Source: Flavobacteriaceae bacterium (GTDB taxonomy: Bacteria; Bacteroidota; Bacteroidia; Flavobacteriales; Flavobacteriaceae). Taken from it: a DNA stretch of 6,606 bases. Within the stretch, counting starts at the first letter, position 1. Every line of letters begins with the position of its first letter. Shown piece after piece: positions 1-5,811 of this stretch. The DNA is taken from contig JAIEMH010000247.1 of assembly GCA_019752245.1 (NCBI GenBank), positions 1 to 6,606 on the forward strand. Reading direction: 5' to 3'. A program made the position numbers and the translations under genes. The notes beneath the pieces are model-generated. The model saw only the letters and a program-made list of their open reading frames with translations, had not been told where the DNA came from and did not search any database.

Positions 1-813
1 AATCTTGATACCCACATCGGTTCTGATTCCTGTTGAAAGCATATTGATACGGTTGATAATAGGTTGCGTAAAGCCATTGGTCACACCAGGGATTTGCAGT
101 TTGTTGTTTATTTCCGTGATAATATCATTCTTGGTTTTGTCTTCTCGCCATTCTGCTTGAGGTTTTAGCAAAATAATGGTTTCAACCATACTTATTGGAC
201 TGTTATCAGTTGCCGTATTTGCCCTGCCTGCTTTTCCCAACACGTGAGCCACTTCGGGAATTGATTTGATCAATTTGTCCTGAACCTGAAGAATTCTCTT
301 TACTTCGGAGTTGGATACATCGGGTAAGGTTACTGGCATAAACAGTACAGATCCTTCATCTAAAGGAGGCATAAATTCTGAACCCAAACGAGTAAACATC
401 AATACGCCAATCAGCAAAGCAATAATGTTGATGCCCAATACTGTTTTTCTCCATTTTAAACAAAAAATCAAAATGGGTGTATAAATGCTTTCCAATTTTT
501 TATTAATTGGGTTCTTATCTTCTGGGCGAAGTTTTCCTTTTAGTAAGAAACTAATTAACACAGGTGTAAGTGTAATGGCTAAAAAAGCATCAACTATCAG
601 TATAAACGATTTTGTCCAAGCTAGTGGACTAAATAACTTGCCTTCCATTCCCGTGAGAAGAAATACAGGCAAAAAGGATGTAATTACAATTATTGTTGAG
701 TAGAAAACACCTGGGCCTACTAATTTGGAAGAGCTTTCTATAAGCTTCAACTTATCTTCAGAAGACAACGGATCGTTTTCTTTTTTGAATATATTTTTAA
801 TTTTATTTTTCAT
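1..813 (-). CDS. cusA: CusA-type RND efflux pump, second part (TM5 onward), 3' end outside window
   Basis: Open for 271 codons from the ATG at 813 to the window edge with no stop. It aligns by eye to E. coli CusA from TM5 onward. TM5 is about residues 33-54, TM6 about 67-91 and TM7 about 124-141, followed by the start of the second periplasmic domain. It lacks TM1-TM4, which are in the preceding gene. The Cu(I)/Ag(I)-binding methionines of CusA (M573, M623, M672) have equivalents at M159, M209 and M258 with identical spacing of 50 and 49 residues, which favours copper/silver over the zinc/cobalt CzcA type. The first 11 residues are lysine-rich (MKNKIKNIFKK), as expected for a cytoplasmic end. 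The start lies 11 nt after the upstream stop, in another frame, preceded by a weak GGAAA. Roughly 370 residues should remain beyond position 1. It could be a true subunit or half of a frameshifted gene. Confidence 0.88.
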   Translation of the reverse strand, partial: MKNKIKNIFKKENDPLSSEDKLKLIESSSKLVGPGVFYSTIIVITSFLPVFLLTGMEGKLFSPLAWTKSFILIVDAFLAITLTPVLISFLLKGKLRPEDKNPINKKLESIYTPILIFCLKWRKTVLGINIIALLIGVLMFTRLGSEFMPPLDEGSVLFMPVTLPDVSNSEVKRILQVQDKLIKSIPEVAHVLGKAGRANTATDNSPISMVETIILLKPQAEWREDKTKNDIITEINNKLQIPGVTNGFTQPIINRINMLSTGIRTDVGIKI

Positions 814-834
814 CTTATTTCCAATTACTGATTA
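811..834 (-). other. Stop/start junction splitting cusA
   Basis: On the minus strand the first half ends with CAG TAA (stop at 827-825). Eleven bases, TTGGAAATAAG, follow, then ATG at 813-811 opens the second half in the -1 frame. In the second frame the nearest upstream stop is TAA at 834-832. A single indel rejoining the halves would therefore have to fall in the roughly 10 bases between these two stops, a stretch with no homopolymer of three or more. No heptanucleotide slippery site is visible there. The short spacing with a GGAAA element suits termination-reinitiation, which is inference. Confidence 0.8.
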
Positions 835-2105
835 TTGTCCATTTCTTCCTGTTTCTCCGAAATTGTCCTGTATGCATTCTCTACCATTACGATACCATCA
901 TCAACGACAACACCAATTGCCAGAGCAATCCCCGTTAGTGACATAATGTTTGAAGAAATACCAAATGCTTCGAGTAAAATAAAGCCAATAGCCACAGATA
1001 TTGGTAATTGAATGAGTATAATTAAAGCGCTTCGCCAATGAAAAAGAAAAAGTAGTACAACAATTGAAACGACAATCATTTCTTCTATTAAAGTGCCTTT
1101 AACAGATGCGATTGCTTTTTCTATTAATTCACTTCGGTCATAAGACGTTTTAAAAGTAACTCCTTCGGGCAATCCTTTTTCGACTTCTTTCATTTTCTCT
1201 TTTACTGCCGTGATTACTTTGTCAGCATTTTCACCATAACGCATTACCACAATTCCGCCAACAACTTCACCATTGCCATTTTCATCAAAAATACCTAGTC
1301 TCAAATCGCCACCCATTTGTATTGAACCAATATCTTTAACTTTTACCGGAACGGAATTATAGTTTTTAATAGCAATGTCTTCTACATCTTTTATGTTTTT
1401 GATGTAGCCCAAGCCCCTAACGATATAGGACATATTGCTCATTTCAAATTTTCTTCCTCCAACGTCATTATTATTTGTTTTGACAGCATTCATTACTTCC
1501 ATCATACTGACGTTGTAGTATTGCATTTTCAATGGATCCAACACTAATTGATATTGCTTTTCAAATCCACCAAAGGAAGCCACTTCGGCAACTCCTGGAA
1601 CGGTTTGCAAGGCAAATTTCACGTACCAATCTTGCAAGGCTCTTTGTTCTCCCAAGTCCATACCTTTCGCATTTAAATGATACCAAAAAACGTGACCCAC
1701 ACCTGTGCCATCAGGACCCAAGGTTGGTACTACATTTTGTGGTAATAATCGTTGTGCATAATTTAATCTTTCTAGAACCCGAGTTCTTGCCCAATATATA
1801 TCGACATCATCTTCAAAAATGATGTAGACAAAGCTCATCCCAAACATCGAAGCACCCCGAATATTTTTGACTTTTGGAATGCCTTGCAGGTTTGAAACCA
1901 AAGGATAAGTGACTTGATCTTCCATTACTTGTGGGCTTCTTCCCATCCACTCCGTAAACACGATAACTTGATTTTCGGATAAATCAGGAATGGCGTCAAT
2001 GGGGTTTTGTTGGACGCTGTAAACTCCCCAAGCAAATAAGCAAGCTGAAACCAGCAAGACAACGGCTCGATTTCGTAGTGAGAATGTTATTAATTTTTCT
2101 ACCAT
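825..2105 (-). CDS. cusA: CusA-type RND efflux pump, N-terminal part (TM1-TM4)
   Basis: 426 residues matching the N-terminal 40% of CusA-family pumps, which in E. coli are a single protein of about 1047 residues. Visible in order: TM1 about residues 13-31; the first periplasmic region with VDAIPDLS-like PIDAIPDLS, QVTYPL, IRG (R83) and YWARTRVLE; TM2 about 339-357; TM3 about 360-380; TM4 about 387-411. The TM4 proton-relay aspartate (D405 in CusA) is present as D402. M388 and M407 match CusA M391 and M410, while M403 is replaced by valine. The protein stops 13 residues after ENAYR, inside the cytoplasmic TM4-TM5 loop. The ATG lies 5 nt after the stop of the haem-binding gene. Family role: proton-driven export of Cu(I)/Ag(I) from periplasm or inner membrane through CusB and CusC, neither seen here. 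Whether this piece works with the next gene is unproven. Confidence 0.92.
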   Translation of the reverse strand: MVEKLITFSLRNRAVVLLVSACLFAWGVYSVQQNPIDAIPDLSENQVIVFTEWMGRSPQVMEDQVTYPLVSNLQGIPKVKNIRGASMFGMSFVYIIFEDDVDIYWARTRVLERLNYAQRLLPQNVVPTLGPDGTGVGHVFWYHLNAKGMDLGEQRALQDWYVKFALQTVPGVAEVASFGGFEKQYQLVLDPLKMQYYNVSMMEVMNAVKTNNNDVGGRKFEMSNMSYIVRGLGYIKNIKDVEDIAIKNYNSVPVKVKDIGSIQMGGDLRLGIFDENGNGEVVGGIVVMRYGENADKVITAVKEKMKEVEKGLPEGVTFKTSYDRSELIEKAIASVKGTLIEEMIVVSIVVLLFLFHWRSALIILIQLPISVAIGFILLEAFGISSNIMSLTGIALAIGVVVDDGIVMVENAYRTISEKQEEMDNNQ

Positions 2106-2110
2106 TATTT

Positions 2111-2581
2111 TTAATTTTGTGATGAAATACTATCTTCTATTTTATTTATCCAATCCAAAATCTCCCTTTTTTGAGTAGTAGAAAGTATTGCATTTCTGTG
2201 AATCAGAGTATAAGATTTCAAAGGCATTTCATCTTTTTTAATTTGCTTTTTAATTCTATCTAATTTATTTTCTTGTTTCCGATTAGAATAATTTCCAAAT
2301 TCATTAAAATTTAATTCTTTCTTTCCCTCATTAATATGACCATCCATAAAGAAACGAACAGGTTGTATATAAGAATACCAAGGATAGTTAGTATTGTCAC
2401 TGTGGCAATCATAACAAGAAGTTCGCAAAATGATTTCAACATTTTTAGGAACATTATAGACTTTTGTAAAATTGCCAGTTATATCCTGCTCAAAACTTTC
2501 GTTACGAGTAGGTTGATACAACTGCATCAGCAAAAAAATAATTAACCCAATAAAAAGTATTTTTTTGATGATTTTTTTCAT
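2111..2581 (-). CDS. Membrane-anchored haem-binding (CxxCH) protein, Haem_bd-like
   Basis: 156 residues. A lysine-rich start (MKKIIKK) and one hydrophobic segment at about residues 8-20 suggest an N-terminal anchor or uncleaved signal with the rest in the periplasm. CYDCH at residues 56-60 is a c-type haem attachment motif. It is followed by SDNTNYPWYSY and, further on, DEMPLKSYTLIH around residues 117-128. That combination is the pattern I associate with the Bacteroidota Haem_bd family, with M119 a candidate distal haem ligand. Family function is poorly defined; a small electron carrier or haem/redox sensor is plausible. The start is only 1 nt after the TAG of the lipoprotein gene (TAG-T-ATG), so translation is probably coupled. 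It sits directly before the split pump, an unusual place for a cytochrome-like protein. Possible roles are Cu(I)/Cu(II) redox or electron supply; both are inference. Confidence 0.82.
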   Translation of the reverse strand: MKKIIKKILFIGLIIFLLMQLYQPTRNESFEQDITGNFTKVYNVPKNVEIILRTSCYDCHSDNTNYPWYSYIQPVRFFMDGHINEGKKELNFNEFGNYSNRKQENKLDRIKKQIKKDEMPLKSYTLIHRNAILSTTQKREILDWINKIEDSISSQN

Positions 2582-2582
2582 A

Positions 2583-3278
2583 CTAGTATTCTTTTTTTAT
2601 AGAACCGCAAGTAGCCATTTCTTTTCCAAAATATGGATTTTTGATTTCTTTTGTTTCACTTATCCAAACAGCACCTTTGTTGTCATCTGCCATTGGGCAA
2701 AAATCCAGATATAGTTTTTGACTGGTTCCAAATAATTGAATTAAGTCATTCATATCCTTACTTAACATTACAAAATGTTCTCTTTGATGTTCTATCTTTC
2801 CTCCATTATCTCCAATATGCTCTGCGTGTTCTTTGGCATCATCTGCAATATCCAAATATTCTTTTTTTTGTTTTTCGCTTAAAACTTTGATGTCAAATCT
2901 GTCAAATGAGGTGAATAGTATTTTTGCTTTTTCGGCAGCACCATTTGTATCATCTTTAACCAATTTGTTTTTTAAATTTATGTAACTAATTAAAATATCC
3001 TCGATGTTAACATTGGATTGTGTTGTTGCAGCAGAGGATGCTTCTGTTGCTTTTTTTTCGTGAGGTGCTTGCGTTTGAGTTACCAGTTCGGTTAATTCCA
3101 TACCACATTTGGAACATGTTTCATCTTTTTTTCCTTGAACCTCGGGATGCATTGGGCATGCATATAGTTCACTTGAATTTGCGGAAGTTTCTGTAGTGTT
3201 GTTTTCTGTTTCTTTGTTTTTTTGATTGCAAGAAACTAAAGTGATTGCTAAAATAGCTGTTAAAATAAGTGCTTTCAT
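2583..3278 (-). CDS. Lipoprotein with heavy-metal-binding domain and DUF3347-like domain
   Basis: 231 residues. A signal peptide ends in a lipobox (LVSC), giving lipidated C17. A low-complexity Asn/Thr/Glu/Ser linker follows. Residues 39-61 form a heavy-metal-binding domain: ACPMHPEV, then C55-SK-C58-GM, the zinc-ribbon-like CPMHP...CxxCGM signature common on Cu ATPases and CusB adaptors. A Thr/Ala/Ser-rich spacer precedes a helical region (about 94-185), and the C-terminus reads FCPMADDNKGAVWIS (193-207) and KNPYFGKEMATCG (213-225). The latter matches DUF3347, so M196, M221, C194 and C224 are candidate metal ligands. In Bacteroidota both domains often occur on CusB adaptors; here they are present without the adaptor core. 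Likely a periplasmic Cu/Ag buffer or a donor to the pump. It starts 13 nt after the methyltransferase stop. Confidence 0.87.
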   Translation of the reverse strand: MKALILTAILAITLVSCNQKNKETENNTTETSANSSELYACPMHPEVQGKKDETCSKCGMELTELVTQTQAPHEKKATEASSAATTQSNVNIEDILISYINLKNKLVKDDTNGAAEKAKILFTSFDRFDIKVLSEKQKKEYLDIADDAKEHAEHIGDNGGKIEHQREHFVMLSKDMNDLIQLFGTSQKLYLDFCPMADDNKGAVWISETKEIKNPYFGKEMATCGSIKKEY

Positions 3279-3291
3279 ACTGTGTTATTTT

Positions 3292-3951
3292 TTAGTTATT
3301 AATTATTTTTTCTGCTTTATAATAAGAATAAGTCCCGATTGATGTGTTGATATAATCTACTTCCCGAGCATTTTTAAATCCTGCATCAGTAATGTATTTT
3401 ATCATCAATCCATTTACATTATCAGTGGTAGTTTTGAAACCGTCTAATAATTGAACTAAGTAAAAGGATAACCTCATCCATTTTGTTTTTGCTTTACCCC
3501 AATCTCCAATGATTAATTCTCCATTTGGTTTTAATATTCTATTAATCTCTAATAAACATTTCAATTTTGTAATCATGTCTAACTGATGAAAAACAAGAGA
3601 ACTATAAACCTTGTCAATTGAATTATCTTCAAATGGTAACTTATTTCCATCATATAAAAAAAGAGGTGCTTCAATTCCTGCCTTATTTAATTTATATTCA
3701 GCTATTGACTTAATCTTTGGGTCGATGTCAACTCCTAGTACATTACAATTAGGAAAACGTTGTTTGAGTATGATAATGTTTTGGGCCGTTCCAAAACCAA
3801 ACTCTACTATTTTTTCATTCTCTTTTGGGTCTACAAAATCAATTAATCTGTTTCTGAACTTTTTTTCAGGCATTGTTACTTTTATAGCTAAATCATAGTA
3901 ATCGCTTAAAAAATCATAACCTAATGCCGGGATAAATTTTGTTTCACTCAT
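3292..3951 (-). CDS. Class I SAM-dependent methyltransferase, UbiE/Methyltransf_11-like
   Basis: 219 residues, no signal peptide, so probably cytoplasmic. SAM-fold motifs are visible: motif I VEFGFGTAQN at 49-58 (a variant of the usual GxGxG), VLGVDIDP at 72-79 with acidic residues for the SAM ribose, DGNKLPFEDNSIDKVYSSLV around 101-120 (motifs II/III), and RILKPNGELIIGDWG at 138-152. The C-terminal third, about 155-219, is the likely substrate lid. It has only two cysteines (C69, C132) and lacks the conserved cysteine set of arsenite methyltransferases, so ArsM is unlikely. The substrate cannot be read from sequence; a quinone, lipid or small molecule are all possible. It is the only clearly cytoplasmic enzyme in an otherwise envelope-directed operon. 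It starts 7 nt after the barrel gene stop. Confidence 0.85.
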   Translation of the reverse strand: MSETKFIPALGYDFLSDYYDLAIKVTMPEKKFRNRLIDFVDPKENEKIVEFGFGTAQNIIILKQRFPNCNVLGVDIDPKIKSIAEYKLNKAGIEAPLFLYDGNKLPFEDNSIDKVYSSLVFHQLDMITKLKCLLEINRILKPNGELIIGDWGKAKTKWMRLSFYLVQLLDGFKTTTDNVNGLMIKYITDAGFKNAREVDYINTSIGTYSYYKAEKIINN

Positions 3952-3958
3952 CTTGATT

Positions 3959-4768
3959 TTATTTTTTTAAATTGAAAAAAGTATAATATAAATTGAAGTA
4001 AAAACCATTTGGAGCAGAGCGTACCATTGAACTCAAAAGCTCTTGTCGGTAAGCAAAGTCCAATCGTGCCTGACTGTTGAAAATAAATTGTATAGCCGGT
4101 ACTACGTCTACATACGACTTGCCATTTTCATTAATAGTTTGCCCAACGAATTCAATCATTAGATTGATATTTGTCTGCTTGTAACTAGTGTATTTTTTTG
4201 GATACATTAGTTTACCGAATGATAAGGTATAATTTGTAGCATTGTCGCCCATATTATCAGGAAACGGATAATCAGGCTTGTTGTCAAAGGCTTTCTCAAA
4301 GCTTATGGACGAACTAATTGCCAGTTTTTTAATCAACTTAGTGGCTACAAATCCTCCTTCGAAACCTGTGTTGTGTCCTAATATTTCTATTTGCTCTTGG
4401 TGAATGTCAGCGTTGTTAAAACTATATCTTCCAAATGCAGCCATTCTGAAATGACTGTTCAGATCATCTGATGAATAGAAACGATACTTAGTATAAAAAC
4501 TACCTCCTTCGGTAACTAGTTGATTGCTTCTATTACTTATAAAAGCAGAAGCTCGAAACATTATGTTTTTGTTTAGACCATAAGTCACTTCGGGCATAAA
4601 ATGGTAATTGTAGCCTGATTTCATTTCCTCTTTAAAAAGAGACTGCATTACATTGACTGCTAACGAATTTGCAGGAACATTACTGGCCGGATCCGTTACT
4701 ACAAATAACTCTTGGCTAAAAACATCTTGACAACTTACAGCAATAAAAAATAAAATTATCTTTCTCAT
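3959..4768 (-). CDS. Predicted outer-membrane beta-barrel protein, unknown function
   Basis: 269 residues. The N-terminus (MRKIILFFIAVSCQDVFSQ) looks like a signal peptide, probably cleaved near residue 19. The mature part has many alternating hydrophobic/polar strands rich in Tyr, Phe, Ser and Asn, such as MFRASAFISN, SFYTKYRFYS, FRMAAFGRYSF, INLMIEFVG and FYFNLYYTFF, and no internal transmembrane helix. This pattern and size fit a 10-14 strand outer-membrane barrel, similar in general character to Bacteroidota proteins annotated as transporter-like or Phenol_MetA_deg-like. The C-terminus is aromatic (YYTFFNLKK) but lacks the classic final phenylalanine. Its ATG shares one base with the HMA gene stop (TAATG), so the two are translationally coupled and probably act together. 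A metal or thiol passage role is only inferred from context; a surface or structural protein is equally possible. Confidence 0.75.
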   Translation of the reverse strand: MRKIILFFIAVSCQDVFSQELFVVTDPASNVPANSLAVNVMQSLFKEEMKSGYNYHFMPEVTYGLNKNIMFRASAFISNRSNQLVTEGGSFYTKYRFYSSDDLNSHFRMAAFGRYSFNNADIHQEQIEILGHNTGFEGGFVATKLIKKLAISSSISFEKAFDNKPDYPFPDNMGDNATNYTLSFGKLMYPKKYTSYKQTNINLMIEFVGQTINENGKSYVDVVPAIQFIFNSQARLDFAYRQELLSSMVRSAPNGFYFNLYYTFFNLKK

Positions 4769-5265
4769 TAATTTAGAATTTTAATGTGGAAATCATCTTC
4801 ATTGATTGCAGCATACGTTTCGACATTCTTATATGATTTGGATAATTTTTTGAACTCCTTTTCAGTTACATAGCCTTTGTCAACTACTTGAAATTGTATT
4901 TCCGTTCCGTTTGTTGCTATGTCATTAACCAAAATATAAGGACTTTTAGTTATGGTTTCAGGTTTTGCTGTTATCACTAATGTGCCTATAAAAAAGCCAG
5001 CTTTTTCCACTTTCTCCTTAAAAACTTTTGGGCTTAAATTATTTCCTTCTGTTAACGTTACTGTAAACGTATTGGTATTTAAGTCAGTTTCAACATTAAC
5101 TACTTCAGGTAATGTTTTTAGCTGTTTGTTTATAGCATTTGAGCACATAGAACAAGTTAAACCAGTGGCCCTAATTTCGGCTTTTACGATTTGGGCATTA
5201 CCTTTTATTGAGAACATCAAAACAATTGATGCTACTATTAGATATGTTTTATTAATTTTCTTCAT
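4768..5265 (-). CDS. Secreted HMA-domain (copper-chaperone-like) protein with extra C-terminal domain
   Basis: 165 residues. A signal peptide ends around GNAQ (residues 22-25), placing the protein in the periplasm, unlike classical CopZ/Atx1 chaperones, which are cytosolic. Residues about 26-97 form a heavy-metal-associated domain: IRATGLTCSMCSNAINKQL with Cu(I)-binding cysteines C38 and C41, then VVNVETDLNTNTFTVTL and a second helix ending in VEKAGFFIG. About 68 further residues (98-165) form a domain I do not recognise; predicted alternation ILVN...EIQFQVVD...VTEKEFKKLSK...YAAI...FHIKIL suggests a mixed alpha/beta fold. The two cysteines would need reduction in the periplasm, which fits the thioredoxin-like gene 4 nt upstream. 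Overlaps the next gene by one base. Likely role: periplasmic Cu(I) or other soft-metal carrier; the partner is unknown. Confidence 0.87.
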   Translation of the reverse strand: MKKINKTYLIVASIVLMFSIKGNAQIVKAEIRATGLTCSMCSNAINKQLKTLPEVVNVETDLNTNTFTVTLTEGNNLSPKVFKEKVEKAGFFIGTLVITAKPETITKSPYILVNDIATNGTEIQFQVVDKGYVTEKEFKKLSKSYKNVETYAAINEDDFHIKILN

Positions 5266-5269
5266 TTTA

Positions 5270-5737
5270 CTATTTTATTAATTTTACTATTTCTTCTTCT
5301 GTTGGATTTTTTGCAATTAGTATACCTTCAGGATTAAACAAGTATTTTGATGGTAATTCATCTACTCCAAAAACTATTGCAGTATTAGCATCAAAACCTT
5401 TTGAGTCTATCAATTGAGTGAACTTAATTTTATCTTTTTCAATAGCTTTAAGCCATTTACTTGTGTCTGTATCGATTGATATTCCTATTATTTCAATTTT
5501 GGCTGTATCTATGTCATTATGGAGTTTTACTAACTTCTTATTGCCTAATCTACAAGGCGCACACCAAGATGCCCAAAAATCGATAAGTACATATTTGCCT
5601 TTGAATGATGAGGTGTTTACATCACTGTTGCTATTACTTTTTAGTGTAAGTGATGGTATTGTATCACCAACCTTAATTTGGGCTTTTATTGAAAATGAGT
5701 ACAATATGAGTACTGTTATATAAAAAAATATTTTCAT
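5270..5737 (-). CDS. Secreted TlpA/ResA-like thiol-disulfide oxidoreductase
   Basis: 155 residues. A signal peptide (MKIFFYITVLILYSFSIKAQ) is followed by an AhpC/TSA-Redoxin-like thioredoxin fold starting at IKVGDTIPSLTL. The active site is WCAPC with C59 and C62, inside the typical strand YVLIDFWASWCAPC. The cis-proline is P129 in ELPSKYLFNPEG. The length is normal for a minimal TlpA-family protein, with no extra N-terminal domain. It probably acts in the periplasm, keeping cysteines of metal or haem proteins reduced. The HMA cysteines (gene 4 nt downstream) and the CxxCH protein later in the operon are candidate clients, by inference. No Shine-Dalgarno is visible. An ATG-TAA start-stop pair at 5743-5738 directly abuts the true ATG at 5737 in the same frame. 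A hairpin-bearing spacer separates it from the propeller gene. Confidence 0.9.
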   Translation of the reverse strand: MKIFFYITVLILYSFSIKAQIKVGDTIPSLTLKSNSNSDVNTSSFKGKYVLIDFWASWCAPCRLGNKKLVKLHNDIDTAKIEIIGISIDTDTSKWLKAIEKDKIKFTQLIDSKGFDANTAIVFGVDELPSKYLFNPEGILIAKNPTEEEIVKLIK

Positions 5738-5766
5738 TTACATCGATTTAGTATTACTTTTTGTTG

Positions 5767-5804
5767 TAAGACTAAGTCCAATGCTACCATCAGACTTAGT
5801 TTTA
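5767..5804 (-). other. Intercistronic RNA hairpin between propeller and thioredoxin genes
   Basis: In the minus-strand transcript, ACUAAGUC (5800-5793) pairs perfectly with GACUUAGU (5778-5771). The helix continues inward through two G-U wobbles and AUG/CAU to a GUAG tetraloop, giving a 13-bp stem. After one A-C mismatch, three more A-U pairs extend it to 5767-5804. On the plus strand the two wobbles become C-A mismatches, so the structure is best formed in the operon RNA. No U-tract follows, so a standard intrinsic terminator is unlikely. It could be a processing or stability element, an attenuator, or a weak terminator setting different levels for the propeller and downstream genes. Confidence 0.6.
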
Positions 5805-5811
5805 TAAAGTT

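Noticed and set aside
820..836. Programmed -1 frameshift joining the cusA halves
   Set aside because: The shift would have to occur between the stops at 834-832 and 827-825; the bases there form no X-XXY-YYZ slippery site, and a separate ATG follows.
485..946. Plus-strand open frames of 72 and 73 codons antisense to the cusA halves
   Set aside because: They lie opposite clearly conserved cusA coding sequence, show no recognisable domain and are explained as shadow frames.
1532..1822. Plus-strand 96-codon frame
   Set aside because: Antisense to the conserved periplasmic region of the CusA N-terminal half; composition shows no protein family.
2336..2890. Plus-strand frames of 69 and 79 codons
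   Set aside because: Antisense to the haem-binding and lipoprotein genes, whose motifs (CYDCH, CPMHP, CxxCGM) fix the minus strand as coding.
3611..3898. Plus-strand 95-codon frame
   Set aside because: Antisense to the methyltransferase SAM motifs; no domain of its own.
3292..3951. Arsenite methyltransferase (ArsM)
   Set aside because: Only two cysteines, neither in the positions or pairing expected of ArsM; no other arsenic gene is nearby.
4952..5723. Plus-strand frames of 109 and 101 codons
   Set aside because: Antisense to the HMA and thioredoxin genes; hydrophobic stretches are complements of signal-peptide and core codons.
5738..5743. ATG-TAA start-stop pair just before the thioredoxin ATG as a regulatory mini-ORF
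   Set aside because: Six bases in an AT-rich spacer can easily arise by chance, and no supporting ribosome-binding site is visible.
5767..5804. Rho-independent terminator
   Set aside because: The stem is good but no U-tract follows on the minus strand, and the plus strand, which has a T-rich follow-on, carries no gene and has mismatches in the stem. Recorded instead as a hairpin of unknown role.
738..5811. Internal Bacteroidota promoters (TAnnTTTG -7 element) in minus-strand spacers
   Set aside because: A by-eye scan for the complementary CAAAnnTA pattern found no convincing match with a -33 TTTG partner before any gene.
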